A DNA stretch of 64,000 nt, taken from positions 36,782,204-36,846,203 of the forward strand of contig OW028582.1 in the NCBI GenBank assembly GCA_932294295.1, read 5' to 3'. The notes beneath the pieces were generated by a model. That model did no database searches. It was given only the letters and a program-made list of their open reading frames with translations, and was not told the origin of the DNA. This DNA is from Alitta virens. Taxonomy: Eukaryota > Annelida > Polychaeta > Phyllodocida > Nereididae. Positions 22,343 through 35,763 of the stretch are shown one piece after another. The position numbers and the translations under genes are program-made. Position 1 is the stretch's first letter. Each line of letters begins with the position of its first letter.

Positions 22343-23539
22343 TCATAAAAGATCGACTGAAGTTGCTCGCGTGCACATCATGAAGGACATCTCACGACTC
22401 ACCTTCCTTTTTCGCCTGCAACACATCATGGCAAGAGTGTGGCGGAAATGGACATTAACAAGACAGTAGAGCAGGAAATTAGTTGCAAAGTTCAATGTGT
22501 TTAAGATATTTGCGATTGTTGTAACCGTGTCAAGGAGAAAGACGTTGCTGACCCCGTAGCAATAGCGACAATAACGGTGCATGATGTTGAGAATCTCGGA
22601 AGGGGTCACCAAGATGAGAAAGAGCAGGACGACCATGAACAGACTATAAGTGACAGGTTTATCTGGCATTGTGTGGTTACTTGACCGTCGTTCCTCGATG
22701 TCGAGACAACCAAGTTCGAGACGCATGCGTCTGGTCTCTTGCAATTTGAGAACAATGTGGAAATTACAGTAGATCATGATAATAGCAGGAATAATGAAGC
22801 CAATGATACTGTTAAAAACCTGAGACACAGTCATTAAACTAGTGTCATCGGTAGGTCCTGCATGGAGTTGATAAATCGCATGCCCCGTTCCATTTGAATT
22901 TATACAACCGCATTCGCTCGATATGAAATCTGTGAAGTTTGACATGGAATCATTGTAGTAATAATCATTGGGAAAGTCTTCACAGTTACTGTAACAAATC
23001 TTCCTTTCCAATAACTCTGGTAGGAGCAATATTGCCCAACACATGAAGATGAGTAGCATGACTTTCCATAATAAATTCTGTCGGACACATATGCGAGTGT
23101 ATATCGGATGACAGATGGCTAGATAACGATTCAGTGCCATGAGAACTGTCATCCAGGTACTGAAGTAAGAAAACACGTTGAGGACATATTTACTGCAATA
23201 CTGGATGATTAAAGAGACACTTATGTCATTATGTCGGTATCTTCTTCTATCCACAACAACCGCATCAATTGCAGTCATCGTGCAATACATCATATCAGAT
23301 GCCGCCAAAGCAACAAGACCGGTGTAAGCAACTAGTTCCAATGTCCCGCGGGACCATCTGCGGGTTCGCTTGCGGGTGAGAACATAAATGTTGATGATGT
23401 TTCCTAAGATCCCAAATATGGCCACCGCAAGGATTATATTCCTACCAACATTGTAAAGGGTTTCCTGATAATCAGGTTTAAATGGAGAATTGCTGGGTAA
23501 TGTTTCGTTAAATTCTATGTGCAAATTATCCATCGGCAT
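22343..23539 (-). CDS. Class A (rhodopsin-family) GPCR, FMRFamide/peptide-receptor-like, copy 2
   Basis: Intact 398-codon single-exon receptor, predicted to sit in the plasma membrane and couple an extracellular ligand, probably a peptide, to G proteins. Seven membrane segments: TM1 about 33-55 (GN at 46-47), TM2 68-92 (D82 in the LAxxD position), TM3 112-136, TM4 157-176 (W168, P174), TM5 238-262 (P251, Y257), TM6 297-318 (P313) and TM7 337-360. C115 probably bonds to a Cys in the long second extracellular loop (about 177-238; C186, C210, C212). Sequons lie at N11, N196, N201 and N216. Non-canonical motifs: NRY (137-139) for DRY, LVTP for CWxP, and NFLLY (354-358) for NPxxY, as in many invertebrate FMRFamide-type receptors. 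C373/C374 after helix 8 are possible palmitoylation sites. The first ATG has A at -3; a second ATG follows two codons later. Ligand unknown. Confidence 0.92.
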   Translation of the reverse strand: MPMDNLHIEFNETLPSNSPFKPDYQETLYNVGRNIILAVAIFGILGNIINIYVLTRKRTRRWSRGTLELVAYTGLVALAASDMMYCTMTAIDAVVVDRRRYRHNDISVSLIIQYCSKYVLNVFSYFSTWMTVLMALNRYLAICHPIYTRICVRQNLLWKVMLLIFMCWAILLLPELLERKICYSNCEDFPNDYYYNDSMSNFTDFISSECGCINSNGTGHAIYQLHAGPTDDTSLMTVSQVFNSIIGFIIPAIIMIYCNFHIVLKLQETRRMRLELGCLDIEERRSSNHTMPDKPVTYSLFMVVLLFLILVTPSEILNIMHRYCRYCYGVSNVFLLDTVTTIANILNTLNFATNFLLYCLVNVHFRHTLAMMCCRRKRKVSREMSFMMCTRATSVDLL

Positions 23540-23702
23540 TTTTCGGCCTATTGCTTTGCTGTTCTTATTATTTTTTTATTTTGCCATTAAATTCAAATAA
23601 TCCAAAGAAACATAGAAGTTACATTATATATGAACTTGGGTTGATCTTATCCTTTTTAATGAGTCACAACATTTCATCGTTTCCATGGTTACCATTCTTT
23701 CA

Positions 23703-24477
23703 CTGAAAAAAAGAAAAGAAAAAGGCAATTACAATTAGCATCTGCAAACAGTCTCAAGTAACCTATTGTTTCGACATAGACAACTGCTCAGTTTCATGAT
23801 TAAAATTGAAGTTACCACATGACAGCATCTTTTTTTTTCTTCATTTTCTTTAGCAACTTCAAAAACTACAGAAAAATTGTATGCCCCAGTAGCAAATAAA
23901 ATGATGCTGATGATGACATAACCATATTGCTTTATATACCCCCTGGATGGGTAATTTTACCTAAATAGTATCCATTACTGGACTATAACCAATGAACTGA
24001 TAGAACTGTGTTATGATTGATAGGCCTATATCAAGCAAATATTAGGTCCCAATGGGGAGAAAAAGTACCACATGAGGATAGCAGATACGTATTGTTTGTT
24101 GACGTCATCTATTCTGTGACATCATCCATGTAACAACTATTAGTGACGTCATCTTATTGTATTTTTATGTACAGCGGTCGAAGTGCCACCTGTCGGCTCT
24201 GTTACTTTTTCTCCCAATTGCTTGAGCTGTATTGTGGTTAATATTCAAACAAGTTGTCGGGCTCACTGCCTAGTTCCTAAAAAATTAAAGCAATGAACTG
24301 CCAAAAACCTTTTAACAAGGACCTGAACTCTTTACTTTAAAAATGACTTAAACCACTGGGCTAAAATCTCTTATCATTGCCTGCCCATGATGCAGAAAAT
24401 TAAACACATTTTACATGATGATTACAACAGGTATACATGTGATGCTGTGGTGTGGGCGTGATATGATGTGTCTTTAC
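23703..24477 (-). other. Possible 5' UTR intron of receptor copy 2
   Basis: The same acceptor (pyrimidine tract plus CAG) and donor (CAG|GTAAAG) as in unit 1, shifted by 13421. The CRE-like cluster falls inside this putative intron. Splice-signal inference only. Confidence 0.35.
24100..24151. promoter_or_regulatory. CRE-like cluster upstream of receptor copy 2
   Basis: TGACGTCA at 24100-24107 and 24144-24151 and TGACATCA at 24117-24124. All three are identical to unit 1. Confidence 0.5.
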
Positions 24478-25090
24478 CTGCAGGCATTTCATGCACCATA
24501 TCAGCAATTACTCAGAATCCTGGTTCACATCCTAAGGTGGTGCTTAGTGTGGTGTACTACAAGGAGAAGATTATTTAATGTAAGATTGGGTATATATCAA
24601 TTGTCACATTTTTTAACAAATCAACCTCTTTTTTTGGTTTCCAGAGCAGTACCTGGGCACTACAGCACCTGTATGAAACTTTGGCAGAAATGTCTAAAAT
24701 AATGTAGTTGTACCTTTTTGGCTCTAAATAATATAGATTTATCAAAAACTGTAATTGTGAGTTCAGTGTTTTTATGTAGACATCTTTTACCTTTTGCCAA
24801 AAATAATATCTGTCCCATTTCTATTCTATAATTTGCATTTATTTAATCATGATTTCACTGTAATGACCTAGAATACCATCTGAACTTGGGTTGTAACTTG
24901 GGTTATATCTGAACTTGAGTTATGTGTAGGATAATATCGTGATGTGGTGCATGTTATTATTTTCATCGGTACCTGGATGGTCATGAATTTCCCATCAAAG
25001 TCCTTCACATGTGTCATGCAATCACCATGAAGTGCCTAACATGCATAATCGCAAACTCTGTACAGGATGTTTTTGTTTACTGTGGTTGCC

Positions 25091-25152
25091 GTGGTCCACT
25101 GAATTAGATGGACTCGTAAGCACATGGTCGTGGGTTTAAACCCAGCCTTAGC
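25091..25152 (+). mobile_element. Second SINE type, internally deleted copy, unit 2
   Basis: Same truncated head as at 11670-11730. Confidence 0.5.
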
Positions 25153-26222
25153 ATGTCGGCTGAGCCATTGAGGATTGCAGTCACAAAACTAATTGCATTT
25201 AAATCTATAATTACGGACATTTCCCCAACTACAGTGTGCATACAAACAGGTCCATTTGATTTCAATCTAACTGGCTTGGTACAGTATTGAACTATCATAT
25301 TATGTTCTATGACAGACCAGGTATATTTAAGCGAACGAATGCTCTGAGGATTGAAAATGTATCGGTCCACGCAGCAGCAGCATAGGCAGCACAGGCAGAG
25401 AAGGGGTTGCTAGACCAATAAATGGATCAATGCAGCAGCAGCGTAGGCAGGGAGGGGGCTTTTGCGAGGCCTGAATTTGTACTATAATGGAACTTTTCTC
25501 AGCTGCTAATGGTCGGATCTTCACCAAATTTGGTTTGTAAGTTGCGCTTTTGTATCGCGGTTCTAATGGTGCCATTTATAGCTGTACGAAAGCCCAAGTT
25601 AAAACAGTTTTGGCAGGATTTCCCAATGTATTTAAGTGTTTACATTGTAAGCCTAATGCTGCTGGCACTCTATACACAATACCAGGTATCTATTCTTTTT
25701 TTGAAAGAATATTCTTGTTAACTTAATTCTTTTGACAAAATATTTTTGTTTTCCTGGCCAAATTTTTATTTCTGCAGAATTAATAAGGCTGTCTGGAAGC
25801 CACAAAAATGTCCTGCTTTGTTTTTTTGGGTCACACCAATTTCCAGAGATGCACTTCCATGGAAAATTACCAGGTTCTGGGAATTAGGTCACTAAGTTTG
25901 GTGTACAGACTAAACAAAAAAATTCTTTAAAAAACAAACATAGATATCTGGTAATATGTGAACAATGTTAGCATCACACAGATGTCAATGTACAGGAGAT
26001 ATGGCACTAAGCGGAGAAATGGAAGTGTTTAATTGTCCAACGTGAAATGGAATGAATGCAAATACAAGATAATTTATAAGAAAGCTTTAATATAGAGAAA
26101 TGGATAACAAGTAAAGCTCACTAAAAGAGACCTGTACCAGACTTGTGTGATAATAGTCGATAGTAGAATTTAATGACATGTAAGATATATCCAATAAAAC
26201 TATTTTTTCCCTGGACTGGACT

Positions 26223-26328
26223 TGAATTAACTGCTGCACTCGCAGCCCTTTTCAAGCAAACCAACTCCATAGACAATTCAGCCTCTGCTGCTTGCTGCAA
26301 GTAGCTGAACTTTTCTAGAAGTACTGTT
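26223..26328 (-). other. Exon-like block, unit 2
   Basis: Same open stretch as at 12838-12943, with the same residues. It adds no independent evidence of coding because the duplication is recent. Confidence 0.3.
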
Positions 26329-28070
26329 CTGTCTGCAGGGATCTGGATGAAAAATATTTTTGGTGGCACCCCGTAGTGATAGAAAACTCTCTTAGGGGTG
26401 TATCCACCTGTATATACTGTTTCTTTGTACATGTATACAGGAAATAAAACTTGTCTGAGTCTATATTTAGGCCATGTGGTTCATCGCCTGAAAGAACGAT
26501 CGTGTTTACCTTGCTCACTGCAGTGAAATTACATGTTTACCATTTCAATTATGACTAAAACTGTAATTTATGAACTTTGGAAGTGGTAACCAAGGAAAAA
26601 AAACGATGGTCACTGTAGAGCTCACTTGCGTGAATTATTATGTTTTTTTAATTGTCAGGATAGTAGAAATTTGGACAAAATATATTTTCTTCCTCTGAAA
26701 TTATTTACAAAATAATTACATAATATATGCAGTGTTAAGATGACAAATATATCTTTTTATCATTCATAATTTTTTTCTATTTTCACGCAAAGCAAACTGT
26801 TATAACACTTATGTACATTACAGATCCCAATCGCTGTTTGACAAGTCACATAGAAGCAAGTTTATTTGGCAGGATATGACTTGAAAAATACAACAAATTG
26901 AATGTGAGCATATTCTATTATATAAAATGCCCCATTCAATGTCCATCACAATAGGAATGAATATTGATTGATTGAGTCATATCATAATTATGTCTCCCTC
27001 TTTACCCCTTTATCTTCATATAATGACACATATCTCACAATACGTTAATTTGACAAAATTTGCTGGTTTCTCGTGAATATTGCATGCTAAAAAGTTTGTT
27101 CTTACTACTTTGGAAGAGACATTATGCCTACTCAAACATGAAATGGAATTGAGGAATTCCAGAAATTATATAAGAAAGAAAAATAGGTCAGAGAGTGTGA
27201 AAACATTTATATTCTGTGTTGTTCAATGGAGACCCATATCTGCTGGTCTGACGAACATATCGCTCGTAAAAATAATTTACAACCAAAGGCCCTCGGCTCA
27301 CAAAGCCGATGAGACTTGACCAACACTTGAAATGAGAGAACAACAAAATTGGGGGCAAAAATGGCCGTCAGTGGACCAGATGTTATTGTTCTGAAGATCA
27401 CGTTGTCTCATTGTTATCTAGTGACATCTGGCGACCTTTTTTGTCACGTAGCTACGAGGTCCAATCATTGGATGTCCTCCTTTTTCCTATTATCACTCAG
27501 GAAATTCCAAAACTTCCCTATTATCACTCAGCACAATGAAAACAGCAGTCCTGTAGGAACTTCCGGTTGTAGGGTGTCTCATTGGAAATACACCCCATTA
27601 ATCTTTTCTCAATGCAATGAGTTGGAACTTTATTACTATCAGACAGAAGGAATTTCATTGCTTGTGTTTTGAAAGGCAGTAGACTTGAACTAATATCAAT
27701 TTATTCTACGTAATTTCTCACAAGTGGGACTCATTTTTCATTTGTTGGAAATGCTCTCAGAATTTGATGACATCAATCCAAGCAGATAGAGCTTTAAGAG
27801 AAAATATGGCAATATTTGTCACACTGGTGGCTTCAATTCGAATTTGGTTGCAATTAAGGGGAAAATTACGGCACTTTCTTTTAAGTGGTGCTCAACACAG
27901 ATACTTACAAACTGCAAGGTTGCTACGAAAACAGCAAATAAATCTTTTCTTTAATATTTTACAATGTGTTTCATGTTAATTGCACTGCAAAAGCAAGATT
28001 TCATTGCATCATGTTGCAAAACCCCTATGGCCCTTTTTTTTTTAGAGCCAAAGAGTATTTTGTAATAATC

Positions 28071-28197
28071 TACATGGCTAAATGTGCCATGTGCATTTTC
28101 CATGCGTTTTCACCTCATTATGATTAGGCAAAAACGATACATTTTCCATCCATTTATCCTTCTCATGGAAAACACACTTGGCACATTTGGCCATGTA
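28071..28197. mobile_element. MITE, TACATGGCC family, unit 3 copy
   Basis: Orthologous to 14682-14808. Confidence 0.75.
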
Positions 28198-29186
28198 GTC
28201 ACTTTATTGCCACGTTAATTATGTTCTATGAATGTTTTTAAATGTATATATGTATAATATTCTGTTGATTTTACTACTTTTGTATTTTAACTAGCCTAAG
28301 GGCCTCATTGAAAAACAGATTTTATGAATGAGCCACACTGGTAAAATATGTTCTGAAGAAAAAATAAATAAAAATAGATATGGAAAGTGCAGCACTCTTA
28401 AGTAAGTTCTTGCTGCTAGTAAGTCAAATCCTTGAACATGTTTATTTTGGACAAGATCTTAGCTAAAAAGATTTTGGGTGATATAGTTCAGAAATCTAAA
28501 CATGGGCTGATAAATTGGTCCATATCTTAACAATTAGGCCATGCATTCTTATTTGGCACATCTTAACCGACAATACATTTTCTTACTTGTGAGGTTATAA
28601 TCGCTTTAGTTCTTTGTTTGTGACACAAAATCAAGACAAAATACCATGGAAACGGCGTAATTTTTATATTTAATGTATCTGTCTTAATTATCTCCAACAA
28701 TATCAAGATAATCATATTTCATGAGACACACTGGAGCCGTTACGATTGTTTAATGGGAAACGACATCCGATTGTCCAATGAATTTTTGTTTAGAATGATT
28801 TAGAGATAATTCTGCTGTGGGGTAAAATGAGCTAATTTATTAAATGGTTAAAACTTGGCAATTTCAGAATTTGATAAATATTTATTTTACGGGCAGGTTT
28901 ACATTGTGAATTAATGAACGAATGAATGAGTGAGTGAATGAATCAATTTTGTCAACATGTACAGGTTACAAAGAGTACCATTATAATATATGATATGCCA
29001 AAACTCCATGGAAATAATTCACTTACTAACTTTTTTTTAATGTACTCAAAAACATTGAAAGCCATTTTATAGTTACTAATGCCAACTTTTAAGTTAGAGG
29101 TGGTCATTTATATTTAAATTCCCTTACTAGCTGAATATGCAAGTATGTTTTGTCTTTTGCAATTGTATTGTGCAATGCTATATTAA

Positions 29187-29341
29187 AGGGGCGGATCCAG
29201 AAAATTTTTCACGGGAAGGGGGGGGGGTTGACAAATTAAAATGTATTGCGTAGACAGCTGATTTTTTTTGATATTTTAAATTAAAATGTACTAGGCCGGG
29301 GGTGGGGAGGGGCGGGTTTAAAACCCCCTAAATCTGCTACG
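29187..29341. mobile_element. MITE, GGGGCGGATCCAG family, unit 3 copy
   Basis: Orthologous to 2801-2963, with a shorter G-rich interior. It lies about 60 bp right of the unit 3 deletion point. Confidence 0.6.
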
Positions 29342-30914
29342 ATGTATTGTTGCAGTTAAGCTAATACATTATGTGTATTGTATTGAAGCATAATGTATTG
29401 TAATGCATTTTATTCTAGTGTATTGTAGAACAGTGTAGACGTCTATTGTATTGCAGTGTAGTGTTTTGCAGTGTAATGTACAAAAATGTATAGTGGAGAA
29501 GACTAAAGTATATTATTGTGCAATGAGCTTTTTAACAGGACCATATAAAGTACTTAAAAAAATACACCAGAGATTTCTTTGTTAAATTTATTTCACAATG
29601 AAAAGTACAAATTCACCATTTATAAACCGGTACTTAGAGAGATTACAGTAAACAACATCTAATCAGTAAGTCTCTTGTAACATCAAAATAACCATTAATA
29701 TCACAACAATATTAATTACGACATAAAAATGTCCAACTGTATGATAAATAATGTGAAAATTAAGAAGTCTATGTACACCAGGTACTGCAGTAGCCAGCAT
29801 TGGTTAAGGATCAAAGGAAATCAGAAAAAGTTTTTACAAAAGTGACATATCATGAAGGTAGGGGAAGGTATGGAGAACTGGGCCATAGGGAGAGCTGGGC
29901 CTACAGCTTAAAGTAATGTTAGTATTACCCTGAAATTGGGTCACATTTGCCCGAACAGACTGCCTCGCAAGGCACGGTTTGATGGGGCTAGGTCACATGG
30001 CTCCTATGTGATCATAAGCGCATGTTTGGAAGTGAGAAAACATTTGAGATATTTCATTTTCTGATAAATTGATTTTTTATTATTTTGAGCCAGTAAGTAA
30101 AATTTCCACTATGTATACAATTGTTCATTGACAAAAACTGATCGAGGATGGATTAGAAATAAATTTATTGTTGTAATTAGCACACAATCAGAGTTCAATC
30201 ATGTGAATTACATATCCTTCCTGCCATGTGGAAAAATATTACATTGATTTATTTTGAGAAACTGTTTAGTGGAGAACTGGGCCCCCACTCTAAGTCTCCC
30301 TCTAAGAAAACAAAATACATTAAAAACTTTGATAGGGTAATCCCAAACCCACTAGCATTTAATATTATGCTTAGACACTAACACACATAAAAAATGAAAA
30401 GGACAGCTGTAATCTTAAATATGTCACATCATAATTGAACTTCAATAATGGCTTATAATGCCAGCTGGGTTTGCCTACTCTGACATTTTCAGAGTTTACA
30501 TAAATTTAAGTCAGGATATTTCACCTAAATTAAATCATTATCTACATGTCTATATGACACTAATTTACTGTTTTTCCAGCTTGAGATAGTTTAAATGTTA
30601 TGTTGTTAGCTGTTATATCTTTTAATGCTGTAAATTTTCCATTGCAGTTTTAATAGAATGTACTTATTAATTATGAGATGTGGTTCAAATGTCACATTAA
30701 TAAATTTCATAATAAAAAGCTGTATCTCCACTGCTTATGACGTCTTAGACTGCAAATATTTTGAAATAATTTTGGGCTTTTTTGTAAACCTGATTTTCAT
30801 TAAAACTGTGTTATTTTGATGTAACCTTGTTCGTTGAATTATTTCTTACAGATAACACCAATCACTTTGCCCATTTTCAGTTTGTTATTAACTGACAGGA
30901 GATGTCTAGTACTC

Positions 30915-30952
30915 ATGGCCCAGTTCTCCTTACCAGAGGGAGAACTGGGCCA
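30915..30952. repeat. GAACTGGGCC hairpin, unit 3
   Basis: Arms of 14 bp (TGGCCCAGTTCTCC and its reverse complement) around a short loop. They are longer than the 12-bp arms of units 1 and 2. Confidence 0.6.
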
Positions 30953-32699
30953 CTTTATCTGAAATTTGATTTTCTCTTTAGACATGAAATGGTTGAGCAT
31001 TTTTCCACAAAGGCATTTGACATTATTAGATGAATACCTTTAGTGTAATTTAGAAATAAAAGAATTGACTGACTATGCTTTATTATTGGAGAAACAAAAT
31101 ACACTATACACTGGAATATCTGTGACTGACACAAGGACTGCATTCAAGGCATATTTCACAGCAGAGGGGTTGGGGAATTTTTTTTAAATGTTATTTTAAA
31201 GGAAATTAAGTAATATTGTGATAAACAATGAAAAACAACCTTTTGGTTTAATTGTATCAAAAATAATCCACACCCATATACAAATGTACCCCTGAATATT
31301 TGTATTCTGCGATCTATTATTTGTAATAGCAATTTCTGAATGAGTCCAAGAAATATGCCAAATGCCTAAGTATCTTACAAATAATGAAACCATGTAAGAG
31401 ACATCGGGGGATTATGCGCTGTTATCAGATGCCAAATGAGGATATCTTGGAAAACCCAGAAACCCTTTACCAAGCAGTGTGCTGTCACCTCAAAGCCGAG
31501 CGACCTAATTATGGACATTGTTTGCTAGTTTACCCAGTCTAACAATATAATTGGTTAAACTGTGTAGCCGATAGGCTGAGTATTGACTAAAGAAATCTCT
31601 TAAAATTACACGAGAAATGGATTCATATTTTTTTAGTTTAGGCAATTTTTCTGGTTTGTCTGCTTGCACTTACAAGAATTGCGTAAACTCAGCACATGAA
31701 CATCTAATTATTCTTTCATTTCATCGTTAGCCCTTTAATACCATAAGCCAGCATATAGATTTTAAGAGCAATTCATTAATTTAGTTTAGGTGCAAGCTTC
31801 CATGAGTTTAGATCCTTAACAAATGTTGACTATGCTGTACTGTAAATGTAATTATGGATTTAATACAAATCACCTGATATAAATTAAATGCTACAGGATT
31901 ATTGCAATTCCCATTACAATTCAAATCAACATAAGTAATCTTTGGCACCTGCTTTGTAACTATCCACTACAAAATTTATTAGTTGATATTTATAATAATA
32001 ATAAAAATGGAGCTCCTACCAGAAACAGATTTGTGAACCATAAACAGACATGATTTTCAAACTTAGGCTTTACTATATAAATGATTCAATATTTAAGATA
32101 TATTGACTACAAGGAAAAAATATATACAAATCAGGTCACAGAACTAACTTACATGTATGGCTTTTTCCAATATATATCCAGCCCACATCATAGTGATAAT
32201 ATAAAAGAATATATATATAGTTTTTATGGTCACATTTTTCTTACAAAGTGATAAAAACAATGCAAAATGTACAGAAATATTACCTCTGCATGATGCAAAT
32301 GCAATACTTCTATACATTATTTCGTAATATCTACAGAATAAACACATGGGTCCTTAATGAAAGGAATACAAAATATATGAGGAATTCTTATGAAAAGCTT
32401 CATCTCATAATACAAATGGAATGTATGAAGAATGTTGTAAAAATGGCAAGAATACAGGTAATTGGATTTACACAGGACTACTAACAGACAATATATATAT
32501 AATTAGCAATGAGAAATATGACAATCGATGAAAAATATAACAGGAAAGAAAACTTATCATCAGAATATGTAATTCGTCCAGCTGAAAAATCTAACTCAAA
32601 TATAAATCAGCTATATATATATTTTTAAGGCATTTTACTATTTTTTTCTGAAGTCAAAAAAATCGCCTTTTAGAAATTGAGATCTATGTAAAGTAAAGG

Positions 32700-33376
32700 G
32701 GCGTTCACACTATCACGTATAAGACCTAGGTATGACCACGTATGTCAAAAATGGGTTATACGTGCTCACTCGTGGCTCTGTTAATCTCGTATGACTTCTT
32801 TCAACGAGCGTACGTGGGGCAATTGTAGATCACTCGCCAGACGCCCGTAAAACGCTTACCAAACGTACGTCATCAGGCATCAATGAGGCATTCTTGAAGC
32901 ATCCGTGAGACACTTGTAGGCATTCTTAGATCGCTCGTAGATAGTTCATAGATCGCTCGTATATGGGCAAGGATAGGCACAGAAGACCTCGAGCATGGGA
33001 CAGACCTCCAATGGACATCCGACGAACGTTTTACGAGCATTCTACGAGTGGACGCAAGTGAATGGTGCATATGTACGGATGGACAATGGCTACCTATGGC
33101 TACGTAAGGCCACGTACATCCATAAAACGTAAAAATGAACGCACGTAGGATGCTCGCTGACTGATTCCCGCAAGTTACATAACTGATATAAACAATTTAC
33201 TTGTAGAACGTCCGCCAAAGTTTGGTCGTAAGTGGTCAAGCACGACCAGGAGCATCCTACAGATTAGCATGAGTATACGTAGAACGCTGGGTGACTATGG
33301 CCAAGGATGAACAAGAGGGAAAAAATATTTTCATACGTGGTCATTCATAGCTCTTATACGTGATAGTGTGGACGCC
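32700..33376. mobile_element. CpG-rich inverted-repeat element, unit 3
   Basis: Orthologous to 6276-6965 but 677 bp. Its right terminus reads GTGTGGACGCC, shared with unit 4 and different from GTGTGAACACC in units 1 and 2. Confidence 0.7.
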
Positions 33377-33423
33377 ACTTCAGATGGAAGGTTTTAGAAT
33401 AGCAATAAATTTTGTTTATTGCA

Positions 33424-33615
33424 TGCTGGGTGGCTTAATGGTTAAGCATCTTCCATATTGGCCAGCTCTGCTGAAGGTCCCAGGTTCGATCCCTGGCCCT
33501 GGCACTTCATGAGCTACATCCCAGCCGGATGTCAATCCCATGAGATGTGAAATTGGAGGTGCCTTGTACTGGGTGTCTGGCAGCCTCTCATATAAGCTGA
33601 CTAAGCTTCAGACCT
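33424..33615 (+). mobile_element. tRNA-derived SINE, unit 3 copy (short form)
   Basis: Begins TGCTGGGTGGCTTAATGG, with B box GGTTCGATCCC, the best match to the pol III consensus in the window. The body is about 75 bp shorter than in units 1 and 2. Confidence 0.7.
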
Positions 33616-34222
33616 AGTAGTATTGAGACATTAAAAAATATAATCATTTTTGACACAATGAGTATTCGATTATAATCTTTCACTGTAAATGAGCACAAGA
33701 ATTTACTTACAAATGAGCATTAGATCTAATTATTTATAATACACTATGAGCTACATATAATATATTGAAGATTGAACACACAAAGTTTCTCGGATAAACA
33801 ATGAGATTTCCACTTCATTAAGTCATACCTGTGGGAACTAATAGTCAAATATCCTTTAAATACATTTATCATAAAAAAAAATATTGTTTGAAAAACTCCA
33901 TTTTTTAAATGCAAAGTCAATAAATGCTGTTTTTGAAGATTATCAAAAAAGAAAGAAAAAAGAAGCTTTTCTGGCTCTAAGAAAAGAATTTAGTCCATAA
34001 CCATAACATTGTTCTATTAAAAAACTGAGAAATGGTCTTCAGTTTGCATTTTTTCTTGAAAATACAAAACAGCAGATTTCCCACAAAAGAAAATTCATCA
34101 ATGAGAATATAAAGCACTTTCCAATCCATGGTTTATGATGAAGGTCACCAATAAAGCAATGTCACAACATCATTTAAATATATCTTTTGTTATTGATGTG
34201 ACCTTCGCTGTCGCATGAACCT

Positions 34223-34780
34223 TCATGAAGGTTGTTTGAACACATAACTCAAAATATAATTGAGTTAGGAAAGAATTAAAAATACATCCTAGATAGCATT
34301 CCAAATCGAGCCAGCATCATTTCTACGTTGTTTTGATGTTGTCGACATCGCGCCGACGTCAATACGATTTGGAATGCTATCTGGGATGTCTGCAAGAGAC
34401 TGATGACCCAGTTATAAAATTAGGTCATGCCTTTCCGAAATGTTCCAAGATTGTATTAATATGCCTGCTGCTTGTAATTGCACTGATGGAACACATAACT
34501 CAGAATAAAATTTTGTTAGGAAAGAATTTCAAATATATGTCTGTAACAGATTTATGACCCAGTTATAAAATTAGGTCATGTCTTTCCGAAATGTTCCAAG
34601 ATTGTATGAATATGCCTGCTGCTTGTAATTGCACTGATGGAACACATAACTGAGAATAAAATTTTGTTAGGAAAGAATTTCAAATATATGTCTGTAACAG
34701 ATTTATGACCCAGTTACAAAATTAGGTCATGTTTTTCCAAAATATTCCAAGGTCGAATTAATACGCCTGTTGCACTGCAG
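34223..34780. repeat. 151-bp tandem repeat, expanded, unit 3
   Basis: Monomer starts at 34405, 34556 and 34707, each 151 bp apart. The second is nearly identical to the first, so the expansion is recent and private to this unit. Confidence 0.8.
34288..34385. mobile_element. MITE, CCCAGATAGC family, unit 3 copy
   Basis: 98 bp, orthologous to 8019-8116. Confidence 0.75.
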
Positions 34781-35763
34781 GTATTCCTTATCACATCTTT
34801 TCAAAAATATAGTTCCTCAAATTCCTCCAAGTTAGTTGTTATTGCACCTAATACACAGATAATTGAATCACCGGTGTGTTCTACAAGATGAAATTATTGC
34901 GTTAACATGGCCAGTTTGCACTGACAAAGCTGTTGCTTCATTGTCTCAGAGACTTCATATTGGCCCTGTGAGAATAAATTCAGTGTGTCTTGTACTTAGT
35001 CCAACAAATAAAATTTCATATTGTTTGTTAATGCTGGATTAAGGTTTGTCAATGTGTTTAAATGCTAAAATTGTTCGCACAAATAAAATATCATGTTTCA
35101 TACAACCGGAATGTGTTCAAATCTTTGAAGTTTGCTGTCGTAACACAGAAATCACTGTTTCATAATTTCATTCGCTGAGGCGAAGTTGAGGTACAAATAA
35201 TTTTCCAAATCCCACAAAACTCTAATTATTAGAGGGCACTATCCACCATATATTCTCCACATTGTACAACATACACTTCAGCCATCCAACATACACTCTA
35301 GCCTTCCAATAAACTCTGCTGCTGTTTAACATACACCCATGCTGGATGAGAATGAAGATTCCGATTGGCTCACAGGAGCTGAGTGGAGAATACGTACATC
35401 CTATTGGTTCAAGTCATGAGAACTTTTGTCACATTGTTTAGTAGTATCTTACAAAAGCCATGATGTGTCAGATCTAATTCAGTGCAAAAGTCCTCTCGAT
35501 GGTACATTTAGAATACTGAGACAAGTACTATAATTTAATCCAAATGAATGTCAGACTTTAATGATACGGTGACCAGTAATTCCGGATAAACTGAAAATAT
35601 CCTGTATTTGGTAAAAGGAACAAAGGTTGCAATAGTCTGCCAGCCTTGTCACCAACTTGCATTTTGGTTTATGTATTCAGATTTTAATGACGTGGTCACA
35701 ACACTGGCTAGTTGTCCGAGGTCACCTGTAAATATTCCTATATTTGGGTCTTTTAAGCTTGTT

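Larger units (their letters stand above)
14353..27738. repeat. Tandem array unit 2 (13.39 kb)
   Basis: Bounded by identical junctions (TTTTTCAT joined to TTGTTGGAAATG) at 14353 and 27739. It carries an intact receptor. It differs from unit 1 by a ~140-bp deletion near 18190 and by loss of about 35 bp at about 25283. Otherwise it has the same element order. Confidence 0.9.

Noticed and set aside
34405..34780. CRISPR array
   Set aside because: The 151-bp units are contiguous tandem monomers without spacers, in eukaryotic DNA.
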